Notes: generated by a model not told the origin, from the letters alone. DNA of 64,000 nt from Magnetococcus marinus MC-1 (GCF_000014865.1 NC_008576.1:2447501-2511500); one strand, 5' to 3'. Shown: positions 28,639 through 37,938, counted from the first letter of the stretch. Numbers and translations: made by a program.

Positions 28639-30177
28639 TTAGACACACGCATTGCCCGCAAAACCATCCAATCCAGACGCGATCAATTTCTCAACAACTT
28701 CCAGATCCTCGCTCGCCCATGCCAGATCTATTGGTGTCATACCCTGCCGGTTTGATCGTCGGGAAGCCGATTGTTTGATCCTTTCAAAGCGCCCCTGCCC
28801 ATTCTCACATATGTCATATGCCCGAGCGTCAAATAACGCCATTCCCTCTACTGGGCCTTCGATCTGTGCATAAAGATGAAAGAGGGTGTTACCACAAACA
28901 TCTGCAATAGATGGGTCTGCACCCTGCATGAGTAAATCCCTAGTAACCGTTTCGCTAGAGTGGTCCCAAAGCGCAAAATGAAGCGGCGTCTCCCCTGAAA
29001 AGGTAACCGCATTGGGATCTGCTCCTGCTTTAAGCAGCACGCTTGCAACCCACGAATTCCCATTTCCGGCGGCCCAGTGCAGGGGGGTTTCACCAAACTT
29101 ATTTTGGCTGTTAACACACCCCTTTAGCAGCAGCATGCCACTTGCGAGCAATGCGCGATCCATGCTGTACGCCATAAAATGACACGGCGTGTTCCCCCAT
29201 TGATCCACTCTGTGGATCTCCACACCAGCCTGCACCAGATCAAAGAAGACCTGACGGCTGACATCGATGTCAAATGCCTTAAACAGAATATGCAGCGCTG
29301 TTTCTCCAGCTTTGTTTTGCGCATTAGGGTCACCGCCCGCTTTGAGATAGGCCCGTATTTCATCCAACGCCCCACCTAACCCAGTAGCATGCTGCTCTAA
29401 CCAATTTTCTGTAACCCTATTGTTAGGGGCACAGAAAGTGGTTGAGTGGCCGCCAACCGCGCTAATATGGGCAGATTTGGCAGGCACGAAGGTTCGTTTA
29501 TGCAAAAAATCGCGGATCGCCCGATCCATAAAAAATTCATCTTGATGTGATGGGCATTCTCCTTGATCATTCAAAATATTAGGATTTGCCCCTTGTTCAA
29601 GCAAACACTTTACAACGGCCAGGCTCGATTTTTGAGCAGCGATATGCAAAGGTGTATTACCCTCATTATCTTGATGGTTGATCCTGTTAGGTGTCACCAG
29701 CAACAGCTGTTTCAACAAATCTTCGTTTTCGTGTGTACAGGCCAAATGAAGCAGGGAAGATCCTTCGGGCGTTATCTCCTGAGGGTCGGCTCCCGCGTCT
29801 AACAAAACCTCAACCACCGCAGAATCTCCCATAGCGACGGCAAACAGCAACGCAGAGGCCCCCGCCCCAACCCGCCCATTAACCTTTGCGCCAAAGCTCA
29901 GCAGGCTCTGTACACAGGCCACATTGCCCTGGGCAATGGCATAGAAGAGCGGGGAATGGGCCTTTGCCGTGCTTACATTGGCATCGGCTCCCTTGCTGCA
30001 AAGCAACGTTACGGTGCTGACGTTGTTTCGGTAGGTCGCCCAATGCAACGCTGTAAAACCTCCATCATCCCTTTGATAAAGCGCCTGCTCATGCTCTGCA
30101 AGCAGCCGCTCAACGGCTGTCGTATCGCCCTCGAACGCTGCACGATGAAGAGCCGTAAATCCATGGTTTTTTCTCAT
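28639..30177 (-). CDS. Ankyrin-repeat protein
   Basis: 512 aa with at least ten ankyrin repeats, seen as GFTALHRAAFEGDTTAVERLL, GFTALHWATYRNN, GSSLLHLACTHENEDLLKQLL, GNTPLHIAAQKSSLAVVKCLL, GETALHILFKAF, GNTPCHFMAYSMD, GETPLHWAAGNGNSWVASVLL and GETPLHFALWDH. About residues 215-265 form a non-repeat break. There is no signal peptide or other domain, so it is presumably a protein-binding scaffold. The partner is unknown. Confidence 0.92.
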   Translation of the reverse strand: MRKNHGFTALHRAAFEGDTTAVERLLAEHEQALYQRDDGGFTALHWATYRNNVSTVTLLCSKGADANVSTAKAHSPLFYAIAQGNVACVQSLLSFGAKVNGRVGAGASALLFAVAMGDSAVVEVLLDAGADPQEITPEGSSLLHLACTHENEDLLKQLLLVTPNRINHQDNEGNTPLHIAAQKSSLAVVKCLLEQGANPNILNDQGECPSHQDEFFMDRAIRDFLHKRTFVPAKSAHISAVGGHSTTFCAPNNRVTENWLEQHATGLGGALDEIRAYLKAGGDPNAQNKAGETALHILFKAFDIDVSRQVFFDLVQAGVEIHRVDQWGNTPCHFMAYSMDRALLASGMLLLKGCVNSQNKFGETPLHWAAGNGNSWVASVLLKAGADPNAVTFSGETPLHFALWDHSSETVTRDLLMQGADPSIADVCGNTLFHLYAQIEGPVEGMALFDARAYDICENGQGRFERIKQSASRRSNRQGMTPIDLAWASEDLEVVEKLIASGLDGFAGNACV

Positions 30178-30264
30178 TTCTCATGCTACCTCAATATGAT
30201 ACGCATTTTATCGTCCACCAAAAAGCACAACCAACGCCCTCACCTGTTGCCAGCAAACCCATGC

Positions 30265-31296
30265 TCACAGCGCTAAAACCTGTCGATAATTTTCCCGTGT
30301 TACCCCTGTCATCCAAGCTTCTTTTACCATCTTAAATTCATGTTCATTTGGCCCTCGCCAGGTAAGGATGCCCATACAACCCTTTCTCAACTCCCCTGAT
30401 TTTTGGTAAAAATTCACCTCATTGAGATGGATCGTTTTGGTTTGCCCGCTTGCACCAAAAATTTGTCCAGACTTATGATAGTGGCCAAAAAAATGGTAGG
30501 CCGGGGCATAATGATTCACCAACCTTTCCACTGCGGGGGAGCCAGCGTTTTCATAGTAAACGCCTGGTGATGAATCATGGGTAAGCAGGATCTCCACAGG
30601 CTGCTCATGTTTTAACAGCAACTGGGTTTCGTTCTCTGTATACCACTTTGTACATGGGTTTTGATTGGTAGTGGCAGGCGCTATGCCACCCAGCGCCGCC
30701 ATTGAGATCATGCTCCCCAACTTTGTTTTCAGCGCATATAGCCCTGCGGGTAAATAGTTAAAGAGCCCATTTTCCCCTAAAGGGCGCGGCTTACCTGCGT
30801 CACCGTTCAGTCCGTGCAGGTATTGAAAGTCTTCATGATTTCCCTTAATAAACCACCAAGGGGCATCAAGCGCATAACGTCTCCCTTTGCATGATGTTAT
30901 ATAGGGCATAAAGGAGCCATTGCCCCCATCCATAAACGCCGCAAATCCCAGCTCATCAGGGTCGGTTTGAGCACAGCTTAGCGTCTCTTCATCCGCGCGT
31001 GATGGATCAGGAAACGCCCCAAAGTCACCGACTTGCAGGACATGGTCGATCTTTTTATTCTCCACCTGCCAGCGCCGGAGAAGATGATAAGCCAGATCGA
31101 TATGGCCGTGCAGATCACCCAGCACCGCAATGGTGACGGTGTGGTCGGCATCAAACGCAGCAGCTGTTGCGGGATCTTCGTCTAACCCGGCAAAATCTCC
31201 TTCCGCAATGCGCTGTTGGTATTTTTCTTCGAGACTTTGTTCCCCAAAGGCAGGTGTACCTGTGCGCATCTCTGCAACCCTCTTTAGCGTTGACAT
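30265..31296 (-). CDS. Calcineurin-type metallophosphoesterase (long form)
   Basis: 343 aa. Phosphoesterase motifs: VLGDLHGHIDLA (about 58-69), QVGDFGAFPD, FIKGNHEDFQ, LLTHDSSPGVY and FGHYHKSGQ. An N-terminal extension of about 50 residues is helical and charged. It is only distantly similar to the enzyme at 26224-26982. The substrate is unknown. It is probably cytoplasmic. Confidence 0.88.
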   Translation of the reverse strand: MSTLKRVAEMRTGTPAFGEQSLEEKYQQRIAEGDFAGLDEDPATAAAFDADHTVTIAVLGDLHGHIDLAYHLLRRWQVENKKIDHVLQVGDFGAFPDPSRADEETLSCAQTDPDELGFAAFMDGGNGSFMPYITSCKGRRYALDAPWWFIKGNHEDFQYLHGLNGDAGKPRPLGENGLFNYLPAGLYALKTKLGSMISMAALGGIAPATTNQNPCTKWYTENETQLLLKHEQPVEILLTHDSSPGVYYENAGSPAVERLVNHYAPAYHFFGHYHKSGQIFGASGQTKTIHLNEVNFYQKSGELRKGCMGILTWRGPNEHEFKMVKEAWMTGVTRENYRQVLAL

Positions 31297-31519
31297 TGTT
31301 TTTCTTCCATTCTTCTAAATCGCCCATCACGTTATAACCAGTTGTCCATCGCCACCCCTTAGAAAATAGGGTCTGGTTGATTATGGACAGCCTACGCACT
31401 CTTACCCAGGGTGCGTACCCCATTTGCTCCAGGGGTAGCCACCGGCACCCTTTATTATAGAGACGACCACCCCGTTGTTATGCCACCAAGCTTGTTTTAC
31501 CCCTCGCCTTAATGACCCA

Positions 31520-31813
31520 CTAAATTCTGCCTTTAAACTGGGAAAGAACCGTGATCATATAATGCATCTGCACCAATGAAGTACCCTGTTGATTTACTTT
31601 CATCGTGTACGGGGTTAGCGTCTCCTTAGCGGGCATGGTGTTACACCCCAAAGGCCCTGTTATTGGCGATGGATCTGCGGCTGCCCCCACGAGGAACATC
31701 TCTGGATTTTTGCTAACCGGGCCAGTCCCACCCTGCGGTGTTGCCAGCAGTCCAACCCCACTGCCACTAAGCCCAAGAGAGATTAAAACCACTACGGCCT
31801 TACTGTTGATCAT
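31520..31813 (-). CDS. Small exported protein, unknown
   Basis: 97 aa. It begins with a signal-peptide-like segment (MINSKAVVVLISLGLSGSGVGLLA). The mature part is Gly/Pro/Thr-rich and has a single Cys. No family is recognised. AAAGGGGGG lies just upstream of the ATG. A real gene is plausible but not proven. Confidence 0.45.
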   Translation of the reverse strand: MINSKAVVVLISLGLSGSGVGLLATPQGGTGPVSKNPEMFLVGAAADPSPITGPLGCNTMPAKETLTPYTMKVNQQGTSLVQMHYMITVLSQFKGRI

Positions 31814-32082
31814 AGCCCCCCCTTTGCATGGTTGATTTCTCCATTTTTGCGGGGATCAACACAGCATGGACAGATCCCCGCGCTTCGAAACCCCAAAGGG
31901 CTAAGGTCTCTACAGTCAAGCTGCGATCAACCTCTGTCCCTATTGGTTTGGTTCCTTAAAGGGGATAATGGAGAAGTTAGAGCGTTTTTTTACTTTCCCG
32001 AAAAAAAAGAAAAAAAGAGCCCACGTCTCTCCATTTACCATCCTAGAGGCCATACAGCTATTTTTAAAAAAGGAGAGACACA

Positions 32083-32313
32083 ATGTGGAAGTTTATTCTT
32101 GGGCTTAAGCTAGGTGCCCTGCTGATGCTGCTGTTGCTTAACGGTGGGGGGGCAAGCGATACCCTAAATATCTTGTTGAATGAAGCAGCACCTACCCTGA
32201 GTCGGCTGCAAGAATCCTTGCCGATGACGTCGGCAGTGTGGGAACCCATCGAATCGGACGCCTTAATGGCGACTTCAACAGATCAAAGTTGGAACACCTT
32301 TAGCGGAGAATAA
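32083..32313 (+). CDS. Small exported or membrane-anchored protein, unknown
   Basis: 76 aa. A hydrophobic N-terminus (MWKFILGLKLGALLMLLLLNG) is followed by a short acidic tail with amphipathic helix NILLNEAAPTLSRLQESL. The ribosome binding site AAAGGAGAGA is strong and well spaced, which is the best argument that it is real. It is the only plus-strand gene between 26 and 42 kb. Confidence 0.5.
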   Translation: MWKFILGLKLGALLMLLLLNGGGASDTLNILLNEAAPTLSRLQESLPMTSAVWEPIESDALMATSTDQSWNTFSGE

Positions 32314-32373
32314 ACAAGAGGAACATAAAAACATGATAGGTTGTCGCTTCTAACCTCTGATTCCACCCCCCGC

Positions 32374-32401
32374 GTTGGAGGGGGCCCCGCCCCCGCCAAA
32401 C
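32374..32401. repeat. Dispersed GC-rich hairpin, copy 1
   Basis: GTTGGAGGGGGCCCCGCCCC followed by CGCCAAAC forms a hairpin (TTGG/CCAA outer stem, GGGGGC/GCCCCC inner stem). A diverged copy lies at 41859-41885. This looks like a REP-type dispersed element. Confidence 0.5.
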
Positions 32402-32495
32402 TTGCCCCAGTTCGGCCCCTCTATCGGCACCACCTACGGCAGCTAAAACGCGCTGCTCACGCAAATTAAAAGGCAAGAATGCCACAAGCTCATGT

Positions 32496-32702
32496 CTACG
32501 GCACCCTGGCGAGGCGCAACCCGACGAAGCGGTTTCTGTAGTCCGTGACGTTGGTTAAGGACCTATAAGCGCAATGCAGGAGCGAGGCGTCGTAGGCGGA
32601 ACCACCGCGAAATTGACGGATGGAGTCACTCCGCTCATAGGGATCCTGCACCCACTCCCATACATTCCCGCTCATGTCATACAAACCCAACCTATTGGCC
32701 AA
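32496..32702 (-). pseudogene. FGE-like (C-type-lectin-fold) protein, C-terminal fragment
   Basis: About 68 residues: NRLGLYDMSGNVWEWVQDPY, RQFRGGSAYDASLLHCAYRS and NRFVGLRLARVP are the last strands of a formylglycine-generating-enzyme-like domain. The upstream part is lost; a trace (CGEQVGQ) is visible in another frame with a stop, followed by an IS3-type end. It is distinct from the intact FGE-like gene at 27044. Confidence 0.75.
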
Positions 32703-32783
32703 CCTGCTCCCCGCACGATGAAAACTCAAACAGGCTGCTCCACATAAGATCTTTAAATTCTTGGGCGTAGACTGTAGGGGGTT

Positions 32784-32867
32784 TTTCTGCTCATGGGACA
32801 CTTTTCTATATAAGGTCTCATTTTCCCTCATTTTCGTGTCCAACAACGTTAAAGCGTAGCCGCTTCA
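32784..32867 (-). mobile_element. Diverged IS3-family left-end remnant
   Basis: The 84 bases from TTCTGCTCATGGGACAC to GTTAAAGCGTAGCCGCTTCA align with the left end of the IS3 copies in the nest, including the block GGTCTCATTTTCCCTCATTT, but with several differences and a small insertion. It is an older or related element of which only one end remains. It sits exactly between the Sel1 gene and the FGE fragment and truncates both. Confidence 0.78.
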
Positions 32868-35313
32868 GCCTGGTACTTGCTTCCGTTAAGCCCTGTTCAG
32901 CCGCTTTCCGATACCACTTCACCGCCTCTTTGGCGTCTTTCGTGACGCCCTCTCCTTTGTCATACTTATCTCCAAGATTGAATTGAGCTCGAGCATCTCC
33001 CTGTTCAGCAGCTTTCCGATACCACTTCACCGCCTCTTTGGCGTCTTTCGTGACGCCCTGTCCTTTGTCATACATAACGCCAAGATTGTTTTGAGCTTCA
33101 GCTTGCCCCTGTTCAGCAGATTTCCTATACCACTTCACCGCCTCTTTGGCGTCTTTCGTGACTCCATATCCTACATCATAGCTTTGTCCAAGAAAGGCTT
33201 GAGCGTTAGCGTGCCCCTGTTCAGCCGCTTTCCTAAGCCACTTCACCGCCTCTTTGGCGTCTTTCGTGACGCCCTCTCCATTGTCATACATAAAGCCAAG
33301 ATTGTTTTGAGCTTCAGCTTCCCCCTGTTCAGCAGATTTCCTAAACCACTTCACCGCCTCTTTGGCGTCTTTCGTGACGCCCTCTCCATTGTTATACATA
33401 ACGCCAAGATTGTGTTGAGCTTTAGCTTCCCCCTGTTCAGCAGATTTCCTAAACCACTTCACCGCCTCTTTGGCGTCTTTCGTGACGCCCTCTCCATTGT
33501 TATACATAACGCCAAGATTGTGTTGAGCTTTAGCTTGCCCCTGTTCAGCCGCTTTCCGATACCACTTCACCGCCTCTTTGGCGTCTTTCGTGACGCCCTC
33601 TCCTTTGTCATACATAAAGCCAAGATTGTGTTGAGCTTCAGCTTGCCCCTGTTCAGCCGCTTTCCGATACCACTTCACCGCCTCTTTGGCGTCTTTCGTG
33701 ACGCCCTCTCCATTGTTATACATAACGCCAAGATTGTTTTGAGCTCGGGCATGCCCCTGTTCAGCCGCTTTCCGATACCACTTCACCGCCTCTTTGGCGT
33801 CTTTCGTGACGCCCTCTCCTTTGTCATACATAACGCCAAGATCGTTTTGAGCTTCAGCTTGCCCCTGTTCAGCCGCTTTCCGATACCACTTCACCGCCTC
33901 TTTGGCGTCTTTCGTGACGCCCTCTCCATTGTTATACATAACGCCAAGATTGTTTTGAGCTCGGGCATGCCCCTGTTCAGCCGCTTTCCGATACCACTTC
34001 ACCGCCTCTTTGGCGTCTTTCGTGACGCCCTCTCCATTGTTATACATAACGCCAAGATTGTGTTGAGCTTGGGCATGCCCCTGTTCAGCAGATTTCCTAA
34101 ACCACTTCACCGCCTCTTTGGCGTCTTTCGTGACGCCCTGTCCTTTGTCATACATAACGCCAAGATTGTGTTGAGCTTGGGCATGCCCCTGTTCAGCAGA
34201 TTTCCTAAACCACTTCACCGCCTCTTTGGCGTCTTTCGTGACGCCCTCTCCTTTGTCATACATAACGCCAAGATTGTGTTGAGCTTGGGCATACCCCTGT
34301 TCAGCAGATTTCCTAAACCACTTCACCGCCTCTTTGGCGTCTTTCGTGACGCCCTGTCCTTTGTCATACATAACGCCAAGATTGAATTGAACAGAGGGAT
34401 TGGCCAGCTTGGCGGCATCCCCCAGGGCTATCTTAGCGGCATCCTTCGCATGTTCACGCGCCTGCTCGGCACGCTGCTCGGCCTCTTGCGCTTTGACCCG
34501 AATACGGATTAGGCGCTCTTCCTCCTCTTTAACTCTGGCCTGCTCGGCGGCACGCTGCTCGGCCTCTTGCGCTTTGACCCGTATACGGGCTAGGCGCTCC
34601 TCCTCCTCTTTAACTCTGGCCTGCTCGGCACGCTGCTCGGCCTCTTGCGCTTTGACCCGTATACGGGTTAGGCGCTCTTCCTCCTCTTTAACTCTGGCCT
34701 GCTCGGCGGCACGCTGCTCGGCCTCTTGCGCTTTGACCCGTATACGGGTTAGGCGCTCCTCCTCCTCTTTAACTCTGGCCTGCTCGGCGGCACGCTGCTC
34801 GGCTTCGGCTGCATCTCCCAGGGCTATCTCAACGGTTGCCACAATATCTCCATGGGCCGTTGTGACCAATTTTAAAAAAAGCTTCTGCTCCACACATTGT
34901 CCAAGCAAAAGCGCTTGTACATGCTCTATTTTTATTAGGGTATGCGCCGACTTTTCGGATGTTACTTCATGATTAAACAGACGGCGAATCATGGCTTCAT
35001 CCGCAAAAAGGGCCTGCAAATCCCCGCCCCGCTCGCGAAGCGAGAGTTTAGGACCAGCCATCGGCACCAATGCCGTCTTATAATGGTGTTCGTCCACCGT
35101 CTCACAACCCGTAAATTTTGGCTGCAATCCGATGGTCCGTACGTGATCCCACCTCGGTTCACGGTAAATCGGCGCAAAAATCTCAGCCACAGCTCGTTGG
35201 GCAGCTGTTTTGGCCCTTGGTGGATGGGATAAGAAAAAATTCCACGCAAATAGCCCACCCGCCAACACAAGCAATATGCCAAAACCCAACCCTTTTGCCC
35301 AATGGATTTTCAT
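32818..35313 (-). CDS. Sel1-repeat protein with membrane anchor and coiled coil
   Basis: 831 aa. One N-terminal membrane segment (about residues 9-29, FGILLVLAGGLFAWNFF) is followed by a periplasmic domain of about 145 residues. Next comes a charged coiled coil of five repeats of AEQRAAEQARVKEEEERLTR (about 170-300), then fourteen 36-residue Sel1/TPR-like repeats (consensus AQNNLGVMYDKGEGVTKDAK, then EAVKWYRKAAEQG). The last 15 or so residues (RLKRLRFNVVGHENEGK) are read from an IS3 end, so the natural C-terminus is lost. It is likely a scaffold facing the periplasm. Repeat number may vary between strains. Confidence 0.9.
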   Translation of the reverse strand: MKIHWAKGLGFGILLVLAGGLFAWNFFLSHPPRAKTAAQRAVAEIFAPIYREPRWDHVRTIGLQPKFTGCETVDEHHYKTALVPMAGPKLSLRERGGDLQALFADEAMIRRLFNHEVTSEKSAHTLIKIEHVQALLLGQCVEQKLFLKLVTTAHGDIVATVEIALGDAAEAEQRAAEQARVKEEEERLTRIRVKAQEAEQRAAEQARVKEEEERLTRIRVKAQEAEQRAEQARVKEEEERLARIRVKAQEAEQRAAEQARVKEEEERLIRIRVKAQEAEQRAEQAREHAKDAAKIALGDAAKLANPSVQFNLGVMYDKGQGVTKDAKEAVKWFRKSAEQGYAQAQHNLGVMYDKGEGVTKDAKEAVKWFRKSAEQGHAQAQHNLGVMYDKGQGVTKDAKEAVKWFRKSAEQGHAQAQHNLGVMYNNGEGVTKDAKEAVKWYRKAAEQGHARAQNNLGVMYNNGEGVTKDAKEAVKWYRKAAEQGQAEAQNDLGVMYDKGEGVTKDAKEAVKWYRKAAEQGHARAQNNLGVMYNNGEGVTKDAKEAVKWYRKAAEQGQAEAQHNLGFMYDKGEGVTKDAKEAVKWYRKAAEQGQAKAQHNLGVMYNNGEGVTKDAKEAVKWFRKSAEQGEAKAQHNLGVMYNNGEGVTKDAKEAVKWFRKSAEQGEAEAQNNLGFMYDNGEGVTKDAKEAVKWLRKAAEQGHANAQAFLGQSYDVGYGVTKDAKEAVKWYRKSAEQGQAEAQNNLGVMYDKGQGVTKDAKEAVKWYRKAAEQGDARAQFNLGDKYDKGEGVTKDAKEAVKWYRKAAEQGLTEASTRLKRLRFNVVGHENEGK
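32890..34400 (-). repeat. Tandem array of fourteen 108-bp units within the Sel1 gene
   Basis: Each unit encodes 36 residues. The block coding for GVTKDAKEAVKW is almost invariant at DNA level (cacttcaccgcctctttggc on the plus strand), while the variable positions fall in the first and last quarters of the unit. Such DNA-level identity points to recent duplication or gene conversion between units. Confidence 0.92.
34450..34806 (-). repeat. Tandem 78-81-bp repeats encoding the coiled coil
   Basis: Five units encode AEQRA(A)EQARVKEEEERL...KAQE; units differ by presence or absence of one Ala codon and by a few bases (for example cctcttgcgctttgacccgt recurs). They are distinct from, and directly upstream of, the Sel1 array. 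Confidence 0.85.
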
Positions 35314-35486
35314 AACCCAACAGTCCTTGCCTATTGGAGCGTCCTAATCACCCAGTACGCCATACCCTTTAGAGAAAAGCGCACCACGATTTCGCCATAC
35401 GCTCGTTTTCTACCCGCACCAATGTAGCAACACACAGGTATACACCATAGGCAAAGATCCGTCACACACAGCCCATGACGCCACCA

Positions 35487-37391
35487 TCACTCTAGCACTT
35501 CCAACTGTTTCAACATAAGCGGCAAGGCCTGCCCCGCTGCTAAGTTCGCCGCTAAAATCCAGCGACTCTTGGCCTCATCAACCTTACCCATTTTTTGCCA
35601 CATCTTCTCAGGGCCGGCAACCGTCTGTCTATGAGTCAAAGCCTCTAACCGTATTTTTGCGCGATAACCTTGGTAGCTTTCTGGTGGCAGTGGTTCTGCG
35701 CTGTGTTGACTAAGCGCCAGATAGACTCTTATAACAACATCAGCCTGTTCTTGGCTTTGGGCCAACAAACCAACATCTTGAATATAGGCTTTTAGATGAC
35801 CCAACAGGCTATTTTGTATATCGTCAGCGATCTGCGCGCCCTCCTGACGCAACTCAAAAAAATATTTTTTAGGTGCCTTTACCGAACCAAAAAGAAAACC
35901 GCGTGGCTGACGATCCGCTGAGGTTGGCCCCAAATCATCATAAGGAAGGCGTACCATATGCCACCCTTCACGGTCAATTTGCGCTTCAAGATAGATCTGT
36001 TGACCCGGTTCAACCCTGCTGATGATATCCGCTGTTACATCTGGGGCGCTTCGTATAACCAGGGGACGTTCAACCGCGACCTGCTTTTCCAGCGGGGTCG
36101 CATGAAACAGGCACAATTGGGCTGTTTCGGGTAGCCTATCCTTTGAAATGGCCTGGGTAACCTCTATTAATTGCCGGGCAGGTTGATCGCGCTGATCCCA
36201 CAACCGCCAACTGACACGCAGTGTCCCATGCGGACCTTCCATCCACTCCCCAACCAGTTTATAGGGGGAGGGATCTGTAACCCCCTCTTGTACCATACTA
36301 AATTCATGGTCCTGTGCGGTAGATGAGAGAGCTTGGCGAAATAGACTCGATAAATAGCCAGAGAGCGGCCCACATTGCCAAACCACCCCCCCTAAAGTTA
36401 AACCAGGGGGCACCACCGTCATGGGCCCACGGATCGCACGCTCCATTAATAGATGATGAATCTCACCAGCTTGACTATTAAGCTGGTGTGCCAGCTCCTC
36501 TGTCTCTTGCGCGGGCGTGTCACACCCATTACAGGACAGAACGTTTGCCCCTAAAAACCGTGATGATACGATAATAATCATAGAAACCACAACACAGGCC
36601 GCGACGATCCCTCTCTTCCAGCGGAACCCTGCGGGTTTTGACCTAACCTGGATGGCTTCTGAGGCAGGAAGTCCGTAGGAGATGGGCGTTTCTTCATCTG
36701 ACATGCCAGCCGCAGGTGTTTCTTCGCGATGCTCAGAGCCGGAGCCTGCGCACTTTGGCCCAACCTGGATGGCTTCTGGGTTAGGGATTTCGCAGCAGTC
36801 ACGCAACGCTGACAACGTGTTAATGCCCTTGATTTTCAACCCATATTTGGATTTCAGCTCGTCCAGATAATCTTTATCAAGCGTGTCCAGATTGTCATTG
36901 GGCATGACTACCAGAACTTTTCGTTGCTGGTTTTTCATCGCCTCAAACAGTCCAATAGATTGCTCAAGCTTTTCCTGAATCTGTGTTATTGAACCCAACG
37001 CCTTGTGGGGGGCCAACAACACCTTGCCCGTAATCCAGATTACGGAAGCCTTCTCTTCACTATCTGCATCTTCTGCCAGCATATCTGCATCTTCTGCCAG
37101 CATACCTGCCTCTTTCAATGCAAGAGAGAGATAGACACCGGCTTGCCAACTCACGCATTCCGCATCATGAATATCAGCATCAAGATTAATGATATACGCA
37201 TGGTTAGCTTGAATAAACAGTTCTGTTTTCAAAAAACTTACATACCCACTATTAATGGCGGCATTTGATGAATAGTTGTAGCGTATAACTGGTTGAATAC
37301 CCGATGTTTTCTCTACGACAACAGACGTCACCCTACGCGGCCCTGCTGTTGTTGCGATATAAACCGCATTTTTATTAGAGGAAATAGACAT
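35487..37391 (-). CDS. Membrane protein with possible Lon(S16)-like domain and SH3-like domain, unknown function
   Basis: 634 aa. Residues about 10-200 resemble the fold of Lon-type proteolytic domains: INLDADIHDAECVSWQAGVYLS, VIWITGKVLLAPHKALGSITQIQEKLEQ and KVLVVMPNDNLDTL, with a candidate Ser (SWQAG) and Lys (EKL). This is tentative. A membrane segment follows (about 270-290, IVAACVVVSMIIIVSS), then a periplasmic part with an SH3b-like region (VIRSAPDVTADIISRVEPGQ...GFLFGSVKAP). A 21-bp tandem duplication gives MLAEDADMLAEDAD. The ATG used has GAAGG upstream and overlaps the previous gene by 17 bases. It is the last gene of a tight four-gene operon. Confidence 0.65.
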   Translation of the reverse strand: MSISSNKNAVYIATTAGPRRVTSVVVEKTSGIQPVIRYNYSSNAAINSGYVSFLKTELFIQANHAYIINLDADIHDAECVSWQAGVYLSLALKEAGMLAEDADMLAEDADSEEKASVIWITGKVLLAPHKALGSITQIQEKLEQSIGLFEAMKNQQRKVLVVMPNDNLDTLDKDYLDELKSKYGLKIKGINTLSALRDCCEIPNPEAIQVGPKCAGSGSEHREETPAAGMSDEETPISYGLPASEAIQVRSKPAGFRWKRGIVAACVVVSMIIIVSSRFLGANVLSCNGCDTPAQETEELAHQLNSQAGEIHHLLMERAIRGPMTVVPPGLTLGGVVWQCGPLSGYLSSLFRQALSSTAQDHEFSMVQEGVTDPSPYKLVGEWMEGPHGTLRVSWRLWDQRDQPARQLIEVTQAISKDRLPETAQLCLFHATPLEKQVAVERPLVIRSAPDVTADIISRVEPGQQIYLEAQIDREGWHMVRLPYDDLGPTSADRQPRGFLFGSVKAPKKYFFELRQEGAQIADDIQNSLLGHLKAYIQDVGLLAQSQEQADVVIRVYLALSQHSAEPLPPESYQGYRAKIRLEALTHRQTVAGPEKMWQKMGKVDEAKSRWILAANLAAGQALPLMLKQLEVLE

Positions 37392-37938
37392 CGCGCGGAC
37401 CTTCTTCACTCAAAATCCTTATCAAAGCTGACTGTTGAGGCTCTATCCATTGGATAACGCCATCCACAGCATCCGGTAAGGATTGTTTAACCATGCCATT
37501 TTTTCGCCCAAGCACCACCATAGTGTGGGGCTGTTCTTTTACCATAGGTTGTGGCCAAAAGATCTGGACAAACAGAAATCCCGGCATAGCCGTTGATGGC
37601 ACAACACGAATGCGGTATCCATGCCGCTGATAGTCCATGGCATTCCCGTCAGATGCAGCGGCGGCCAGATTTTGCATGGTGTATCGGGCCGTCTGATCCA
37701 AAATCCAATGCAGCTGTTTTTGTAAGAGAGGATCATCCTGTGTGGCTCGCTGCATCTCTACTGACAAGCTGGCATCCTCCGAAACAACCCACTGGACCAA
37801 TTGGTTAAATGTTGGCTTTTCAGACTCTTGCGTATGGGTTTGAGAGGTGTTCATCATGTCACTCATGGTCATTAAGTGACCATGGATTCGAATGGCAACT
37901 TCCTGTTGTTTGGGGCTGAACGCCTTCCAATTTTTCAT
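37375..37938 (-). CDS. Conserved-looking operon protein, unknown function
   Basis: 187 aa, soluble. The N-terminal two-thirds is helical and acidic. The C-terminal third is strand-rich (HGYRIRVVPSTAMPGFLFVQIF, TMVVLGRKNG, ALIRILSEEGPRDVYFL). No family is recognised. The start codon overlaps the stop of the upstream 679-aa gene (ATGA), and its own end overlaps the following gene, so the three products are likely made in fixed proportion. Confidence 0.6.
   Translation of the reverse strand: MKNWKAFSPKQQEVAIRIHGHLMTMSDMMNTSQTHTQESEKPTFNQLVQWVVSEDASLSVEMQRATQDDPLLQKQLHWILDQTARYTMQNLAAAASDGNAMDYQRHGYRIRVVPSTAMPGFLFVQIFWPQPMVKEQPHTMVVLGRKNGMVKQSLPDAVDGVIQWIEPQQSALIRILSEEGPRDVYFL

Noticed and set aside
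32890-34400. CRISPR array
   Set aside because: The repeats are 108 bp with no spacers and encode Sel1 units in frame; no cas genes are present.
32983-34512. A 509-codon plus-strand frame opposite the Sel1 repeats
   Set aside because: It exists only because the repeat unit happens to be stop-free on the other strand; the product is a monotonous PLHRLFGVFRDALS repeat with no ribosome binding site. The Sel1 frame is the recognisable family.
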